Assembly: GCF_020194955.2 (NCBI RefSeq)
Contig: NZ_JAFCIY020000001.1
Coordinates: 124,001-188,000 of the forward strand
Reading direction: 5' to 3'
Origin: Desulfuromonas sp. CSMB_57
GTDB lineage: Bacteria; Desulfobacterota; Desulfuromonadia; Desulfuromonadales; Syntrophotaleaceae
DNA: 64,000 bases
The translations under genes and the position numbers were made by a program. Positions within the stretch are counted from its first letter, which is position 1, and the number at the start of each line of letters is the position of its first letter. The notes beneath the pieces are model-generated. The model was not told the origin of the DNA. It made no database searches and saw only the letters and a program-made list of their open reading frames with translations. This document shows, in pieces, positions 8,091 through 17,276 of the stretch.

Positions 8091-8807
8091 TTAGTTGTTC
8101 AGATAGAATTCCACCGTGGATACTACCCGGACGGTTTTTTCCATTTGATTTTCTTCCATGAAGCCCGGCGCCTGATCCCGCGGCAGGATGACGAAGACCC
8201 CCTGGCTGGCGCGGCGAATGGCGCCCAGGCGGCTGGCGGAATCCTGGGCGAACTGCTGGGCGGCTTGGCGGGCATTGGCTGTGGCTTCGGCGATCATCTC
8301 CGGTTTCAAATCGTTGAGCCGGGTAAAGAGGTAGGTGGGACCACCGCTGGCGGCGAGCACCACGCCCGCGGCAACCAGATCTCCCACGTCCTGGCTGGCC
8401 TGGCGAATCCGCTCCGGCTCGGTGCTGCGCACCATCAGGGTCTGGGCAATGATGTAGCGGCTTTCGACCGGGCCGCTGCGATAGGGATCGGCGAGCCGAT
8501 CGGTCACCTCCAGGGCCTGGAGTTCGGCCGACGCGGCCGGCAGACCATGGCTTTCCAGAAAGGCCAGGACCTTGGCGCGACTGTCCCGGATGGCTGTTTG
8601 GGCCCGGTTCAGGTCATCATCGGTGGCCACGAAGCGCAGCGGCCAGAAAGCCGTATCGGCAGTGACGCTGCGCTCGGCGACCCCCTTGACGGTCACGAAG
8701 CGCTCGACGGAACGGCCCCGGTAAAATCCGTGTCCGACTAGCCAGCCGCCGGCGGTCAGACCCAGGGCCAGAAGCAGGGCGGCAATGATGCGGGAAGGTT
8801 GTTCCAT
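8091..8807 (-). CDS. SIMPL-domain (DUF541) periplasmic protein
   Basis: A 238-residue protein with one N-terminal hydrophobic segment (IIAALLLALGLTAGGWLVG) followed by the SIMPL domain, recognisable by VTVKGVAERSVTADTAFWPLRF and its C-terminal beta strands (KTVRVVSTVEFYL). Relatives include Brucella BP26 and IRAK-interacting SIMPL; bacterial members are periplasmic or surface proteins of poorly known function. The start at 8807 is set by AAAGGAG eight bases upstream. It follows the DUF2339 gene by 26 bases and is probably co-transcribed with it. Confidence 0.85.
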   Translation of the reverse strand: MEQPSRIIAALLLALGLTAGGWLVGHGFYRGRSVERFVTVKGVAERSVTADTAFWPLRFVATDDDLNRAQTAIRDSRAKVLAFLESHGLPAASAELQALEVTDRLADPYRSGPVESRYIIAQTLMVRSTEPERIRQASQDVGDLVAAGVVLAASGGPTYLFTRLNDLKPEMIAEATANARQAAQQFAQDSASRLGAIRRASQGVFVILPRDQAPGFMEENQMEKTVRVVSTVEFYLNN

Positions 8808-8833
8808 GGCTCCATCTCCTTTGTGCGGTATGG

Positions 8834-10474
8834 TCAGTCGATGTGTTGCAGAATGACGAACCTGCGGTACAGCCAGCCTCCGGCATAGAAGGTGATGCCG
8901 ACCACCACCAGGCAACCGATGCGCATCAGCGGGGCGGCCCGGTCAAGATCGAAGAACACCAGCTTGACGGCAGAAAGGGCAAATACCAGCAGGGAAGATT
9001 GGCCCAGAAGACGATCCCGCCGGATGCCGGCCAGGGCCAGGCAGGCCAGGGCCAAAACACCCCATGCCAGGGATATGGCCAAACGACTGTCAAAGATCTG
9101 GCTGGCGGCGGCCATGGCCGCCAGGTGCCCGAGGCTGAGCAGGGCGATGCCAAGGTGCGGCAACCTGGATTGCCGCTGACGGGCAAACAGGTATCCGGCG
9201 TATAGCGTCACGGTAAAGGCCGAGGTCAACAGGGGGCGTGCGGGGACCACCGGCAGGTGGCGGTTGGCAATGGCTGCCAGAAAATTGACCGACCAGACCG
9301 ATCCCAAGCCCGCCAGCAGCGGCCAGTCTCCGCTTTTGCTGTGGTGTGGCCAGCGCAGCCAACAGGCCGCCAGCGGCACGGCCAGCAAGGCGGCCCACGG
9401 CTGCCAGCGGGTCGGCAGCAGTACCAGGTAGCCGGAATGAAACAGGGCCATGGCGGCGTAAAAGCTGACCAACAGCCTGCCGCCGGGCAAAGGTACGCGC
9501 AGCGCCAGGCGCGGCACCAGGAACAGGATCCAGAAGGGCAGGATGCTTGCCAGGGCCAGCCATGCGGTCAGCCGCGGCAGGTGGCTGCCAAGGACACTGA
9601 ACTGAAACAGGTAGAAAAGGGCTACCGCCGGCAGGTGGAACAGAGCTGCAGGAATATCCAGAGGACGTCGGTGGCGGAGAGTGAAGGCGGCGGTCCAGGT
9701 TGCGAACAGGGTTGCCTGACCGGCCTGCACCAGGCCAAGGGTCCGCCAATGCAAGGGGGCAACGATGTACCAGAGCAACTGAAATCCGAGCAGGCCCAGG
9801 TAGAGGGCCGCCAGGTAATAGCGACGTCGGCCGGTCCAGAGGGAAAACAGTCCGAAGCCGATGCCCCAGGCGCCGTAGAACAGGGCGATGCGCCCCAGAT
9901 CGCGGGACCCGGAATGGAGCAGAAAGGGCGCGGAGTAGGAGCCCAGCACCGCAAACAAGGCATAGAGGTCGCTGGCAAATAAACGGCACAGCAGCAGGGA
10001 GCCGACGCAGACCACCAGAATGCCGGCACCCGTCGGCAACGGTCCGATGAGGTGGTAGTGCAGATGGGCAGCATATAGGGTCAGAAACAAAATGACCATG
10101 CCGGCGGCCGGCAGCAGGCCGGCGTAACCGCGGTCGTTTCGGCGCAGTGCCAAACCGGTGGCGATGAGGGAACCGGCACCCAGCACCGCCAGGGCGAGTT
10201 GCCGTAGGGGCGTCAACCAGCCCGTATCCACCGCCAGCTTGATCAGGTAGGCCGCGGCCAGCACCAGCAGCATGGCGCCGCACCAGCCCAGCAGCCCGGT
10301 GACGGGATTGCCGCGGTGCTTCGGTGAAGCATCCGGTGTCTCCGGTGTCGCCGGCGGGCTGAAGGTAAACCGGGGTTCCTCGGCCGGCGGCGGCAGGCAG
10401 GTCATGCCCAAATGGTCTTCTATCTGCTGAAGTCGCTTCTCCAGGGTGTCCAGCCGTTTATGTACATCGTCCAT
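8834..10474 (-). CDS. DUF2339 polytopic membrane protein
   Basis: A 546-residue integral membrane protein. The N-terminus is a short coiled coil (VHKRLDTLEKRLQQIEDHLG) and a Pro-rich linker. About 14 hydrophobic helices follow, rich in Leu and Ala, with the family-typical stretches LLGWCGAMLLVLAAAYLIKLAVDTGWL and LYAAHLHYHLIGPLPTG near the first helices. DUF2339 proteins are predicted membrane proteins of unknown function. The start at 10474 follows GGAGGG by five bases. This is the first gene of the minus-strand run that continues to the LapA gene. Confidence 0.85.
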   Translation of the reverse strand: MDDVHKRLDTLEKRLQQIEDHLGMTCLPPPAEEPRFTFSPPATPETPDASPKHRGNPVTGLLGWCGAMLLVLAAAYLIKLAVDTGWLTPLRQLALAVLGAGSLIATGLALRRNDRGYAGLLPAAGMVILFLTLYAAHLHYHLIGPLPTGAGILVVCVGSLLLCRLFASDLYALFAVLGSYSAPFLLHSGSRDLGRIALFYGAWGIGFGLFSLWTGRRRYYLAALYLGLLGFQLLWYIVAPLHWRTLGLVQAGQATLFATWTAAFTLRHRRPLDIPAALFHLPAVALFYLFQFSVLGSHLPRLTAWLALASILPFWILFLVPRLALRVPLPGGRLLVSFYAAMALFHSGYLVLLPTRWQPWAALLAVPLAACWLRWPHHSKSGDWPLLAGLGSVWSVNFLAAIANRHLPVVPARPLLTSAFTVTLYAGYLFARQRQSRLPHLGIALLSLGHLAAMAAASQIFDSRLAISLAWGVLALACLALAGIRRDRLLGQSSLLVFALSAVKLVFFDLDRAAPLMRIGCLVVVGITFYAGGWLYRRFVILQHID

Positions 10475-10868
10475 CAAATCCCTCCGGGAAGATTGACTGG
10501 CGCCCGAAACTGACGCCGATACCGGCGTCTGCGCCGCATAAAACAACGCCCGTGGGTGTTTCAAGCAGCAATTGGCGGGCCGGCCGGGCAAGGGACCATT
10601 TTCCACCCTGACTCCCTGTATAGTCAAGCCGGCCCGGTCGAATTTTTGAATATTTTTCAGCTGCTCAGTCCGGTATCGCGTTGGTAACGCAAAGAACATG
10701 CCTGCCAGACCGGCAGTCGGGCCCGCCGGCCGGCAGGGGCAGGCTGGCCTGGATTTCGCATGGAGTCAAGGGCGCCATTTTGTTCGTCCGGTTAGTGGCC
10801 AAAAAGGTTTTCGGCGCGCCTTCGGGGATGTGGCGGACGGGAATTTTTCGCAGGGAGAGCAGACTGAT
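10475..10868. other. Intergenic region between divergent DUF2339 and cheX
   Basis: About 390 bases with no convincing gene. It must hold promoters for both divergent genes. A small hairpin (CTGCC-AGACC-GGCAG) and a GC-rich run around 10720 are visible, but no clear operator or riboswitch. Open frames crossing it are upstream extensions of the flanking genes without ribosome sites. Confidence 0.5.
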
Positions 10869-11321
10869 ATGGATTTTGCCAGCAATATCGAAGAGGCCGT
10901 CAGGGAAATTTTCGAAACCATGGTCGGGTTGGATATTCATGGCCTGACCGAGGCCGATCCACCGCAGAGTTCGGCCGCTTCCCTGACCGGCATGATCGGC
11001 CTGGCCGGAGAGCTGCAGGCGACCTTGCTCATCCATCTGCCCGAGCCGGTGGCGGTGGCGGTCACCAATGCCTTTCTCGGGCTCGACCTGCAGGCAGTGG
11101 ACGAGGACGTTAAGGATGCAGTGGGCGAACTGGCCAATATGGTGGCCGGCGGCATCAAGTTCCGCTGCCCCGAGCAGGGCAAGGAGATCGAACTGTCGAT
11201 TCCCTCGGTGGTATGGGGCAAAGGCTACAGTTGCGAGGCCACGGGTCGCTTCGAGTGCACGGCGCGAACTTTCGGCCTTGAGGCGGGCCCCTTGGTGGTT
11301 GAACTTCAGGTCAGAGTCTGA
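10869..11321 (+). CDS. cheX: CheX-like chemotaxis phosphatase (CheC/CheX family)
   Basis: A 150-residue protein of the CheC-FliY-CheX family, which dephosphorylates CheY-P. It carries the phosphatase signature ExxNxxxG in VGELANMVAGGIKF, and the CheX-type N-terminus (MDFASNIEEAVREIFETM). No other chemotaxis gene is in the window, so it is an orphan here. It may act on a stand-alone response regulator or on a chemosensory cluster elsewhere. The ATG at 10869 starts the recognisable domain; a weak purine-rich site (CAGGGAGAG) lies upstream. A 13-bp hairpin terminator follows directly. Confidence 0.85.
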   Translation: MDFASNIEEAVREIFETMVGLDIHGLTEADPPQSSAASLTGMIGLAGELQATLLIHLPEPVAVAVTNAFLGLDLQAVDEDVKDAVGELANMVAGGIKFRCPEQGKEIELSIPSVVWGKGYSCEATGRFECTARTFGLEAGPLVVELQVRV

Positions 11322-11325
11322 AATC

Positions 11326-11355
11326 AAGACGCCGTTCCCGGCGGAACGGCGTCTT
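11326..11355. terminator. Hairpin terminator between convergent cheX and OmpA-family gene
   Basis: A perfect 13-bp stem (AAGACGCCGTTCC paired with GGAACGGCGTCTT) around a 4-base loop, placed 4 bases after the cheX stop and 37 bases from the stop of the minus-strand OmpA gene. Only a weak T run follows on either strand, so it may serve both directions with modest strength. Confidence 0.75.
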
Positions 11356-11392
11356 GGGGTGCCGCGGTGTTACCATGTCTTCACTTGGTCGG

Positions 11393-12418
11393 TCAACGGG
11401 TGCGGGGCGGAATTGCACCCGTTTCGTCGGAGATGATGATTTCCACGCGCCGGTTCAGTTGGCGTCCGGCGGCGGTCGCGTTGGTGGCAACCGGGAAGGC
11501 CTTGCCGTAGCCGCGTATCTCGATGCGCTCGGCTTCTATGCCACGTGCCATGAGGGCTTCCCGAACCGCGTTGGCGCGCCGTTCGGACAGGCGCAGGTTA
11601 TACTGGTCCGACCCGACGCTGTCGGTGAACCCTTCGACCATGACCCGGCGTTCCGGATACTTTTTCATGAAGGCCGCCAGTTTGTCGACGGCTACCAGTC
11701 CGGCCGGTTTCAGGTTGGCTTTGTCGAAATCAAAAACCACCGCACCCAGGGTGACGACCATGCCGCGTTCTGCCTTGACGGCCTCCATTTCGGCCAGTTC
11801 GCGGGCCAGTTGGTCGGCTTTTTCCTGGGCCGTTCTGGCTTCCAGCATGGCCTGTTCCGCAGCCAATCGCTGAGCTTCGGCTTCCTGGCCGGCCAGCAGG
11901 GCCGCCTGGCGTTGCGCTTCCAGTTCCTCCATGGCCTGCATGGCCGCCGCTCTCTGGGCTTCCGCTTCCTCCATGGCTTTCATGGCCGCGGCTCTTTCGG
12001 CTTCGGCCTGTTGCCGGGCCAGGGTGGCTTCGGCGGCCCGGGCTTCAAGCAGCACCCGGTTGCGTTCCTCACTGGCCTGGGCGATGGCGGCCTCGGCCAT
12101 TTTCTGATTGCCGATCTCCTGGGCGATGGCCGCATGCTGCTTGGCGAGGTAGGCGTGGTGTTCCACGGCCGCCAATTCGCCTTTCTGCTGGAACAACTCG
12201 TCGGCCTTGCTCAGCTGCATTTCCGCTTTTTTCAGCTCCAGGGGTGCCGAGCGTACGACAGTGGGGTTGGCCTGGGCGGCCTGGAAGGCGGCGCGGGCTT
12301 CGTCCAGGGCCGGATTGGTGGTCGCCGTCGGGGCACAGGCGGCGAGGCTCAGGCCAAAGGCCAGCAGAAGCAGTGCCGACAGCCGAGCCGGGAATTTTTT
12401 CTGTATGTTCATGGACAT
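11393..12418 (-). CDS. OmpA-family lipoprotein with DUF4398 and coiled coil
   Basis: A 341-residue outer-membrane lipoprotein that probably ties the envelope to peptidoglycan. It has a signal with lipobox LAAC, then a DUF4398 segment (SAPLELKKAEMQLSKADEL). A long Ala/Glu/Gln-rich coiled coil of about residues 80-215 follows, with repeats of the type MEEAEAQRAAAM and AGQEAEAQRLAAEQ. The C-terminal OmpA-like domain contains VFDFDKANLKPAG and the peptidoglycan-binding signature VEGFTDSVGSDQYNLRLSER. The preceding gene encodes a shorter DUF4398 lipoprotein, and the two are probably co-transcribed. Confidence 0.92.
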   Translation of the reverse strand: MSMNIQKKFPARLSALLLLAFGLSLAACAPTATTNPALDEARAAFQAAQANPTVVRSAPLELKKAEMQLSKADELFQQKGELAAVEHHAYLAKQHAAIAQEIGNQKMAEAAIAQASEERNRVLLEARAAEATLARQQAEAERAAAMKAMEEAEAQRAAAMQAMEELEAQRQAALLAGQEAEAQRLAAEQAMLEARTAQEKADQLARELAEMEAVKAERGMVVTLGAVVFDFDKANLKPAGLVAVDKLAAFMKKYPERRVMVEGFTDSVGSDQYNLRLSERRANAVREALMARGIEAERIEIRGYGKAFPVATNATAAGRQLNRRVEIIISDETGAIPPRTR

Positions 12419-12445
12419 GATGACCTCCTGGAAAGTCGATGGCGG

Positions 12446-12823
12446 TTATTGGGGGCGACTGCGCCGGATTTCTTCCCGCATCACTTCGATGCTCTTCTGC
12501 AGTTCATCCACGGCCTTTTGCGACTTGGCGGTGGCCGATTTGGATTCCGCCAGCTTGGCATCCAGTTCCGCCTGTTCCAGCAGGCGCTGGGCGCCGGTGT
12601 AGTCGCGGGCCTGCAGAGCCGCCTTGGACTGTTCGATCTTGTCCCGGGCCAGTTTCAGTTCCAGCGGCGCGTATTCATAGGCGCCGGCGCCGGAGGCCCT
12701 CTCAACCGCCGAACTGGCCAGGGCCATTTCGCTGGTTGGCGGCTGCATGGTTGGTGCGCAGGCTGTTACAGCCAATAGCCCCAAAGCCGGGAAAAGCACT
12801 CCTCGGAATACTCTCTTGTTCAT
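12446..12823 (-). CDS. DUF4398 lipoprotein
   Basis: A 125-residue lipoprotein (signal then VTAC lipobox) with a DUF4398 helical domain (YAPLELKLARDKIEQSKAALQ) and a helical, Lys/Glu-rich tail. It resembles the N-terminal half of the OmpA-family gene 27 bases downstream, which suggests a tandem duplication where one copy gained or kept OmpA. The start at 12823 is fixed by GGAGG five bases upstream. A structural role at the outer membrane is inferred. Confidence 0.85.
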   Translation of the reverse strand: MNKRVFRGVLFPALGLLAVTACAPTMQPPTSEMALASSAVERASGAGAYEYAPLELKLARDKIEQSKAALQARDYTGAQRLLEQAELDAKLAESKSATAKSQKAVDELQKSIEVMREEIRRSRPQ

Positions 12824-13057
12824 GTTTGCCTCCGTCTGACAATGTTTGTGATTTCCCGGGATGGTGAGTGGCCGAACTTCCCCTTCCTTTACGACAAACA
12901 TTCTGGCCAATCCCCGGAGTCTCCACGAAACTGCTGCATACCTTGTAAGGCTAGCACGAAAACTCGGTTTTTCAATACGGCACGATGATGAATTTCCAAC
13001 CTTGAGAATGCAGAACAGGGTCAGAACTTCCTGTCATTTCAAGAGAGAAGGCGGTAG

Positions 13058-13996
13058 TTATTCCTTCTCAACTCCTTCGGTTAAAGTATTAGGACTGTTG
13101 GCCTGGTTCTGCCACTGCAGAAAAAAGGGTTTGCTGGCTTCACCGAAATACAGGGAGCGATGGGGAAAGGGGATCTCGATGCCGTGTTCGTCAAAGGCCA
13201 TTTTGACCCGGCGCAGGAACTCGCGGCCCACCATCCACTGGCGGATGGGTTTGGTCTTGATGCGACCCTTGATGACTACGGCCGAATCGGCGAACTGGTT
13301 GACGCCCATGATTTCCGGCGGCGCGATGATCAAGGGGCCGAAGTCCGGGTCCGCCTGCATGCGGTCCAGAACCTCCTGCAGCACCCCTATCACCCGGTCG
13401 GTATTTTCCTTGTAGGCCACGCCGATATCGAACACGTAGGCCGACCATTCCTGGGTCATGTTGCTCAAGGTGGTGATGGTGCCATTGGGAAAGACATGCA
13501 CCACCCCCGCCTGATCGCGCAGCACCAGGGTCCGGAAGTTGACCTTTTCCACCATTCCGCCGGTACCGTTGATGATGGCGACGTCGCCGACCCGGACCTG
13601 GTTTTCCAGGATCATGAAAAATCCGGCTATGACGTCACGAACCAGGTTCTGGGCGCCAAAGCCGATGGCCAGACCGAGAATCCCGGCACCGGCCAGGATC
13701 GGTCCGATTTCCACCCCGATTTCCTTGAGGATGATGAGGCTGATGATGGCCCAGAGGGTCAGGCCGATGCCCTGCCGGATCAGCCGGACCAGGGTTTCCA
13801 CGCGCTTGGCGGATTCCGTCGGCGGTTCGCCTTCGGCTTGACCTTTGCTGATCAGGCGGCGTTCCATTCTTTTCAGGACCTGGGTGGAGATGCGTGCTGC
13901 CAACCAGCCGAAAGCGAGGATGATCAAGATGCGAAAACCGGTGAAGATAAGGGTTTCCCAGCGGATGTTGGTGGCGAATTCTTGGAACAGGTTCAT
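13058..13996 (-). CDS. Small-conductance mechanosensitive channel (MscS family)
   Basis: A 312-residue inner-membrane channel that would open on membrane tension to relieve hypo-osmotic stress. Three N-terminal hydrophobic helices are followed by the pore-lining segment (GPILAGAGILGLAIGFGAQNLVRDVIAGF) and the MscS beta domain (DQVRVGD-type region with VGDVAIINGTGGMVEKVNFRTL). The C-terminal domain contains GREFLRRVKMAFDEHGIEIPFP. An AAAGGAG site lies upstream of the ATG. A second, larger MscS homologue lies at 40767-42023. Confidence 0.93.
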   Translation of the reverse strand: MNLFQEFATNIRWETLIFTGFRILIILAFGWLAARISTQVLKRMERRLISKGQAEGEPPTESAKRVETLVRLIRQGIGLTLWAIISLIILKEIGVEIGPILAGAGILGLAIGFGAQNLVRDVIAGFFMILENQVRVGDVAIINGTGGMVEKVNFRTLVLRDQAGVVHVFPNGTITTLSNMTQEWSAYVFDIGVAYKENTDRVIGVLQEVLDRMQADPDFGPLIIAPPEIMGVNQFADSAVVIKGRIKTKPIRQWMVGREFLRRVKMAFDEHGIEIPFPHRSLYFGEASKPFFLQWQNQANSPNTLTEGVEKE

Positions 13997-14069
13997 GGTG
14001 GCTTTTGTCTCCTTTCATCAACGTTGCATTGTGGGACCCGAACCTTTGCTCCCCTCCGGACGGCATGGT

Positions 14070-15125
14070 TCAGTAGCTGTACTGCAAGCCCATGGTGAGA
14101 TCGAAGTCGGTTCGCTTGATACCCGTCTTGGGATGACTGTCATGTTCGATAATGCTGGCCAGGCGCAAGGCCCAACCGTAGGACAGGGGGGTTTTGACGG
14201 CGGCTTCATTGCGCAGGGTGAACTGTCCCAGACGGGCCAGGCTCGGATAGATCAGCAATTGTTCGGAAAAACTCAGGTTGTTGCTGAAAGCATAACGGAA
14301 ATGTCCGGCCAGTCGGCCGGACGCCCAGGACTGATCCGGGCCGCTCTGATGTTTTTCATGGAAAAATGCCACGCCTGTCTCCACGGCCAGAGCGCTGCGG
14401 GGCGTATCCCAGAACTGATAGCCGGTGCCGGGGCCGATGGCCGAGCGCAGTTCCAGGTTCTTGAAGGTATCGTAGAGCAGTTCGGCGCTCAGATAGGGAT
14501 AGAAGCGGGGCGTGAGAAAGTAGTCGTAACGCAGGTTGGCATAGGCATTGCGGGTGGTCACCTGACCTTCGGTCTCGGCGTACTTGCCGACCAGGCCCAG
14601 GACGAAACGGTGCGGCAGATCCCGGCGACTGGCATTGATGCCGGCGGAAAAACCGATTTTATCGGAATTGCCGCCCTTCAGGCTGGCGCCGAAGGTCAAA
14701 TCGCCGGCCCAGACCTTGGCCGGAACGGGTTCGGGGTTGATGGCGCGGATCATGGCCAGGTCAAATCGCCGCTCCTCATGGCTGGACAGATGCGCGGCGG
14801 GGGTGCGTTCGGCACTGATCGGGCCGTTGTGTTCGGCGCCGTTGGTCAGGCGGATCAGCAAAGGCGTTTCGGAGGTCAGACTTTGGATATGTCCACGCGG
14901 GATGGTCAGGCGGCCGGCCAGTTCGCTGTCGAAAACCAGTTGTTCCTGATCGAGGCGAACGATGGTTCCGGTCAGTTGGTCGCCGTTCACCAACCGGATC
15001 TGAGCGGCGTGCACCGCCGGCAGGATGGCCAGCAGCCATAGGGCAAGCACCAGGGTGATCCGGGCTGCGCCGGAAGCAGGGAGGCCAAGGCCGGTGCGGA
15101 AGCGGGGCAGAGGAAAACAGGACAT
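14070..15125 (-). CDS. DUF481 outer-membrane beta-barrel protein
   Basis: A 351-residue protein with a signal peptide (ITLVLALWLLAILPAVHA). An N-terminal beta-rich domain resembles SH3/LSm-like folds (IRLVNGDQLTGTIVRLDQEQLVFDS), and a C-terminal DUF481 barrel has alternating aromatic strands and ends in Tyr-Ser-Tyr (MGLQYSY). DUF481 proteins are salt-induced outer-membrane proteins of unknown function. The start at 15125 gives the signal peptide; its ribosome site is weak (GAG). Confidence 0.82.
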   Translation of the reverse strand: MSCFPLPRFRTGLGLPASGAARITLVLALWLLAILPAVHAAQIRLVNGDQLTGTIVRLDQEQLVFDSELAGRLTIPRGHIQSLTSETPLLIRLTNGAEHNGPISAERTPAAHLSSHEERRFDLAMIRAINPEPVPAKVWAGDLTFGASLKGGNSDKIGFSAGINASRRDLPHRFVLGLVGKYAETEGQVTTRNAYANLRYDYFLTPRFYPYLSAELLYDTFKNLELRSAIGPGTGYQFWDTPRSALAVETGVAFFHEKHQSGPDQSWASGRLAGHFRYAFSNNLSFSEQLLIYPSLARLGQFTLRNEAAVKTPLSYGWALRLASIIEHDSHPKTGIKRTDFDLTMGLQYSY

Positions 15126-15237
15126 GATAACTCGGCAGCAATGCAGGGCATGGATGAAGTTCGGAGATAATCCGGAACAACTATAACGAAAAAAGTCTCG
15201 GATGTAAAAATGTCGCCGGGCTGCCACGAAGGGCCGT

Positions 15238-16899
15238 TCAGGCCGCTCCGGCGAATTTCTGCAGCAACCCGGGAATGGCCGCCGGGGAGACCGGGCGGCT
15301 GAACAGGTAGCCCTGGCCAATCTGGCATTTGAGGCGGGTCAGAAAGGACAGTTGTTTTTCCGTTTCGATGCCTTCGGCGACGGTTTTCAACCCGAAACTT
15401 CCGGCCAGGGCCAGAATCGAGGTGACCAGCTTGACATCGCCGGTATTGAAGGGCAGTTCGCGGACAAAGGAACGATCGATCTTGAGTTTGCTCAAGGGCA
15501 GGTTGCGCAGGTACTTGAGGGAAGAATAGCCGATACCGAAATCATCCAGGGCGAATTGTATCCCCAGTTGCTTCAGTCGATGCATGGTGGCGATGGCCCG
15601 GTCGACGTTTTCCATGATGGCGCTTTCGGTGATTTCCAGTTCCAGGTTGATCGGATCGAGTCCGGAGCTCTGCAGGATGTGGATGACCCGATCGGCAAAG
15701 TCCGCCTGAGCGAATTGCCGGGCGGAGATATTGACGGCGATCTGCAGGTTGGGCCCGCCCTGCTGGTGCCATCTGACACCCTGTTCGCAGGCCTCCTTCA
15801 GAATCCATTCGCCCAGAGGGACGATCAACCCGCTCTCTTCCGCGCGTTGAATGAACATTCCGGGTGGCACGCAGGTTGTGGACTCCCCCCAGCGGACCAG
15901 GGATTCCAGGCCGATGAGCCGTTGCGTACGCAGATCGATCTGGGGTTGGAATTCCAGGAAAAATTCATTGCGATCGAGTCCCCGGCGCAGCAGTTCCTCG
16001 AGAAAAAAGGCCTGATCGACCTGGTGTTTCATGCTGCGGCAGTATATCTGGAATTGATTGCCGCCGCGCCGTTTGGCTTCGTACATGGCGATGTCCGCCT
16101 GGCGCAGCAGTTCGTTGCCGTCTTCGCCGCCGATGAAGGATTGGGCGACGCCGATGCTCGACGAAAGGTGCATGGTGTGACCGATGGCCTGGAAGGGGTC
16201 ACGGAAGATGGCCAGCAATTTTTCCGCCAGATGGCCGGCATCGTCGAATTTCTTCAGTTCCTCGCAGATGATGACAAATTCATCGCCGCTCAAGCGGCTG
16301 ACCGTATCGGTTTCCCGCAGCACCCCCTGAAGCCGCTGGGCGACCTGGCAGAGAATCATGTCGCCTACTTCATGCCCTAGGGAATCATTGATTTTCTTGA
16401 ACCGGTCCAGGTCCAAAAACAATATCGCAAGACCCCGTTTGAAGCGACGGGCCTTGCTGATGGCCTGCTCCAGGCGGTCCATCAGCAACGCCCGGTTGGG
16501 CAGCCCGGTAAGGGTGTCGTGATGGGCCAGTTTCTGCAGTCGCTGCTCAGCCTGTTTGACGGCCGTCAGGTCCCGGACCCGCAGCGCGACGCGCACGGGC
16601 ATGGAATTGTTTTTTGTCAGGGGGAAGGCTTGGAGTTCCAGGTGCCCGAAGAGTGGGTGGGCGATTTCCCGGATTGCTGCCCGATGATGGAGCAGCACTT
16701 CCTGGAACAGGCAGTCCTGACCGGGACAGGCGGTGCCGGAGCAGAAGGTTTGACAGAAAGGAACGGTCTGCAGGGCAGGTTCGGCCAAGTTCCGGCCGAT
16801 GCCTTGAAAATTGGCGTGAACGACTTTCCCGGTTTCGTCGAGAATGGCACAAAAATCGGGGATGGTGTCGAAAAACAGCTGAAAAATTTCCGAAGGCAC
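15238..16899 (-). CDS. PAS-GGDEF-EAL cyclic-di-GMP protein with variant motifs
   Basis: A 553-residue cytoplasmic protein with an N-terminal PAS-like sensor (residues about 1-115, containing a Cys cluster CQTFCSGTACPGQDC that may bind metal or sense redox). A GGDEF domain (about 125-285) and an EAL domain (about 305-550) follow. The cyclase motif reads SGDEF, which may still be active. The phosphodiesterase motif reads ESL in GLESLVRW with the metal site LELEITES and DDFGIGYSSL intact. The start is GTG at 16899 with a weak ribosome site. It could make or degrade c-di-GMP; the sequence alone does not decide. Confidence 0.9.
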   Translation of the reverse strand: MPSEIFQLFFDTIPDFCAILDETGKVVHANFQGIGRNLAEPALQTVPFCQTFCSGTACPGQDCLFQEVLLHHRAAIREIAHPLFGHLELQAFPLTKNNSMPVRVALRVRDLTAVKQAEQRLQKLAHHDTLTGLPNRALLMDRLEQAISKARRFKRGLAILFLDLDRFKKINDSLGHEVGDMILCQVAQRLQGVLRETDTVSRLSGDEFVIICEELKKFDDAGHLAEKLLAIFRDPFQAIGHTMHLSSSIGVAQSFIGGEDGNELLRQADIAMYEAKRRGGNQFQIYCRSMKHQVDQAFFLEELLRRGLDRNEFFLEFQPQIDLRTQRLIGLESLVRWGESTTCVPPGMFIQRAEESGLIVPLGEWILKEACEQGVRWHQQGGPNLQIAVNISARQFAQADFADRVIHILQSSGLDPINLELEITESAIMENVDRAIATMHRLKQLGIQFALDDFGIGYSSLKYLRNLPLSKLKIDRSFVRELPFNTGDVKLVTSILALAGSFGLKTVAEGIETEKQLSFLTRLKCQIGQGYLFSRPVSPAAIPGLLQKFAGAA

Positions 16900-17276
16900 G
16901 ATGGGGGCACCTGATTTGAGGTCCGTCTGTGGTTTTTGAAACAGCTTCGGGAACCGTTACTCGGATCCTGCGAACGGGGTGGCGGCGAAGGGACCCAAAA
17001 CAGTCCGCAACAACATAACAGATCGCGGTGATGGACCGCAATGGCAAGCTCGTTGCCAGCCGGCAAATTATGATCGAATCGCCCACATTTTCGGCGCCGG
17101 AAACGGAGCCAATGCGGCTCAAGGAATAGGAATAGTCCTAAACGCCTGACCGCAAAGCCGTTGCCAAGCAGGGGCAAATAGTCTATTTAATATCCATCGT
17201 GGGCATTCCCATTGTTTAGAATTTCCCACTTTTGGTCTTTTTCCGGTACCAACGGCTCAGTAAAGAGGTGATGAAC
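16900..17276. other. Intergenic region between divergent GGDEF-EAL and M20 peptidase genes
   Basis: About 375 bases without a gene. It shows short hairpins (TGGGCATTCCCA near 17210) and a direct repeat of AATAGTC on either side of a CGCAAAGCCG sequence at about 17151. The latter recalls part of a c-di-GMP-I riboswitch but the remaining conserved elements are absent, so no riboswitch is called. Confidence 0.4.

Noticed and set aside
17151-17160. CGCAAAGCCG upstream of the M20 peptidase, again like a c-di-GMP-I riboswitch core
   Set aside because: No matching 5' GGCAAACC hairpin or 3' conserved tail could be found.
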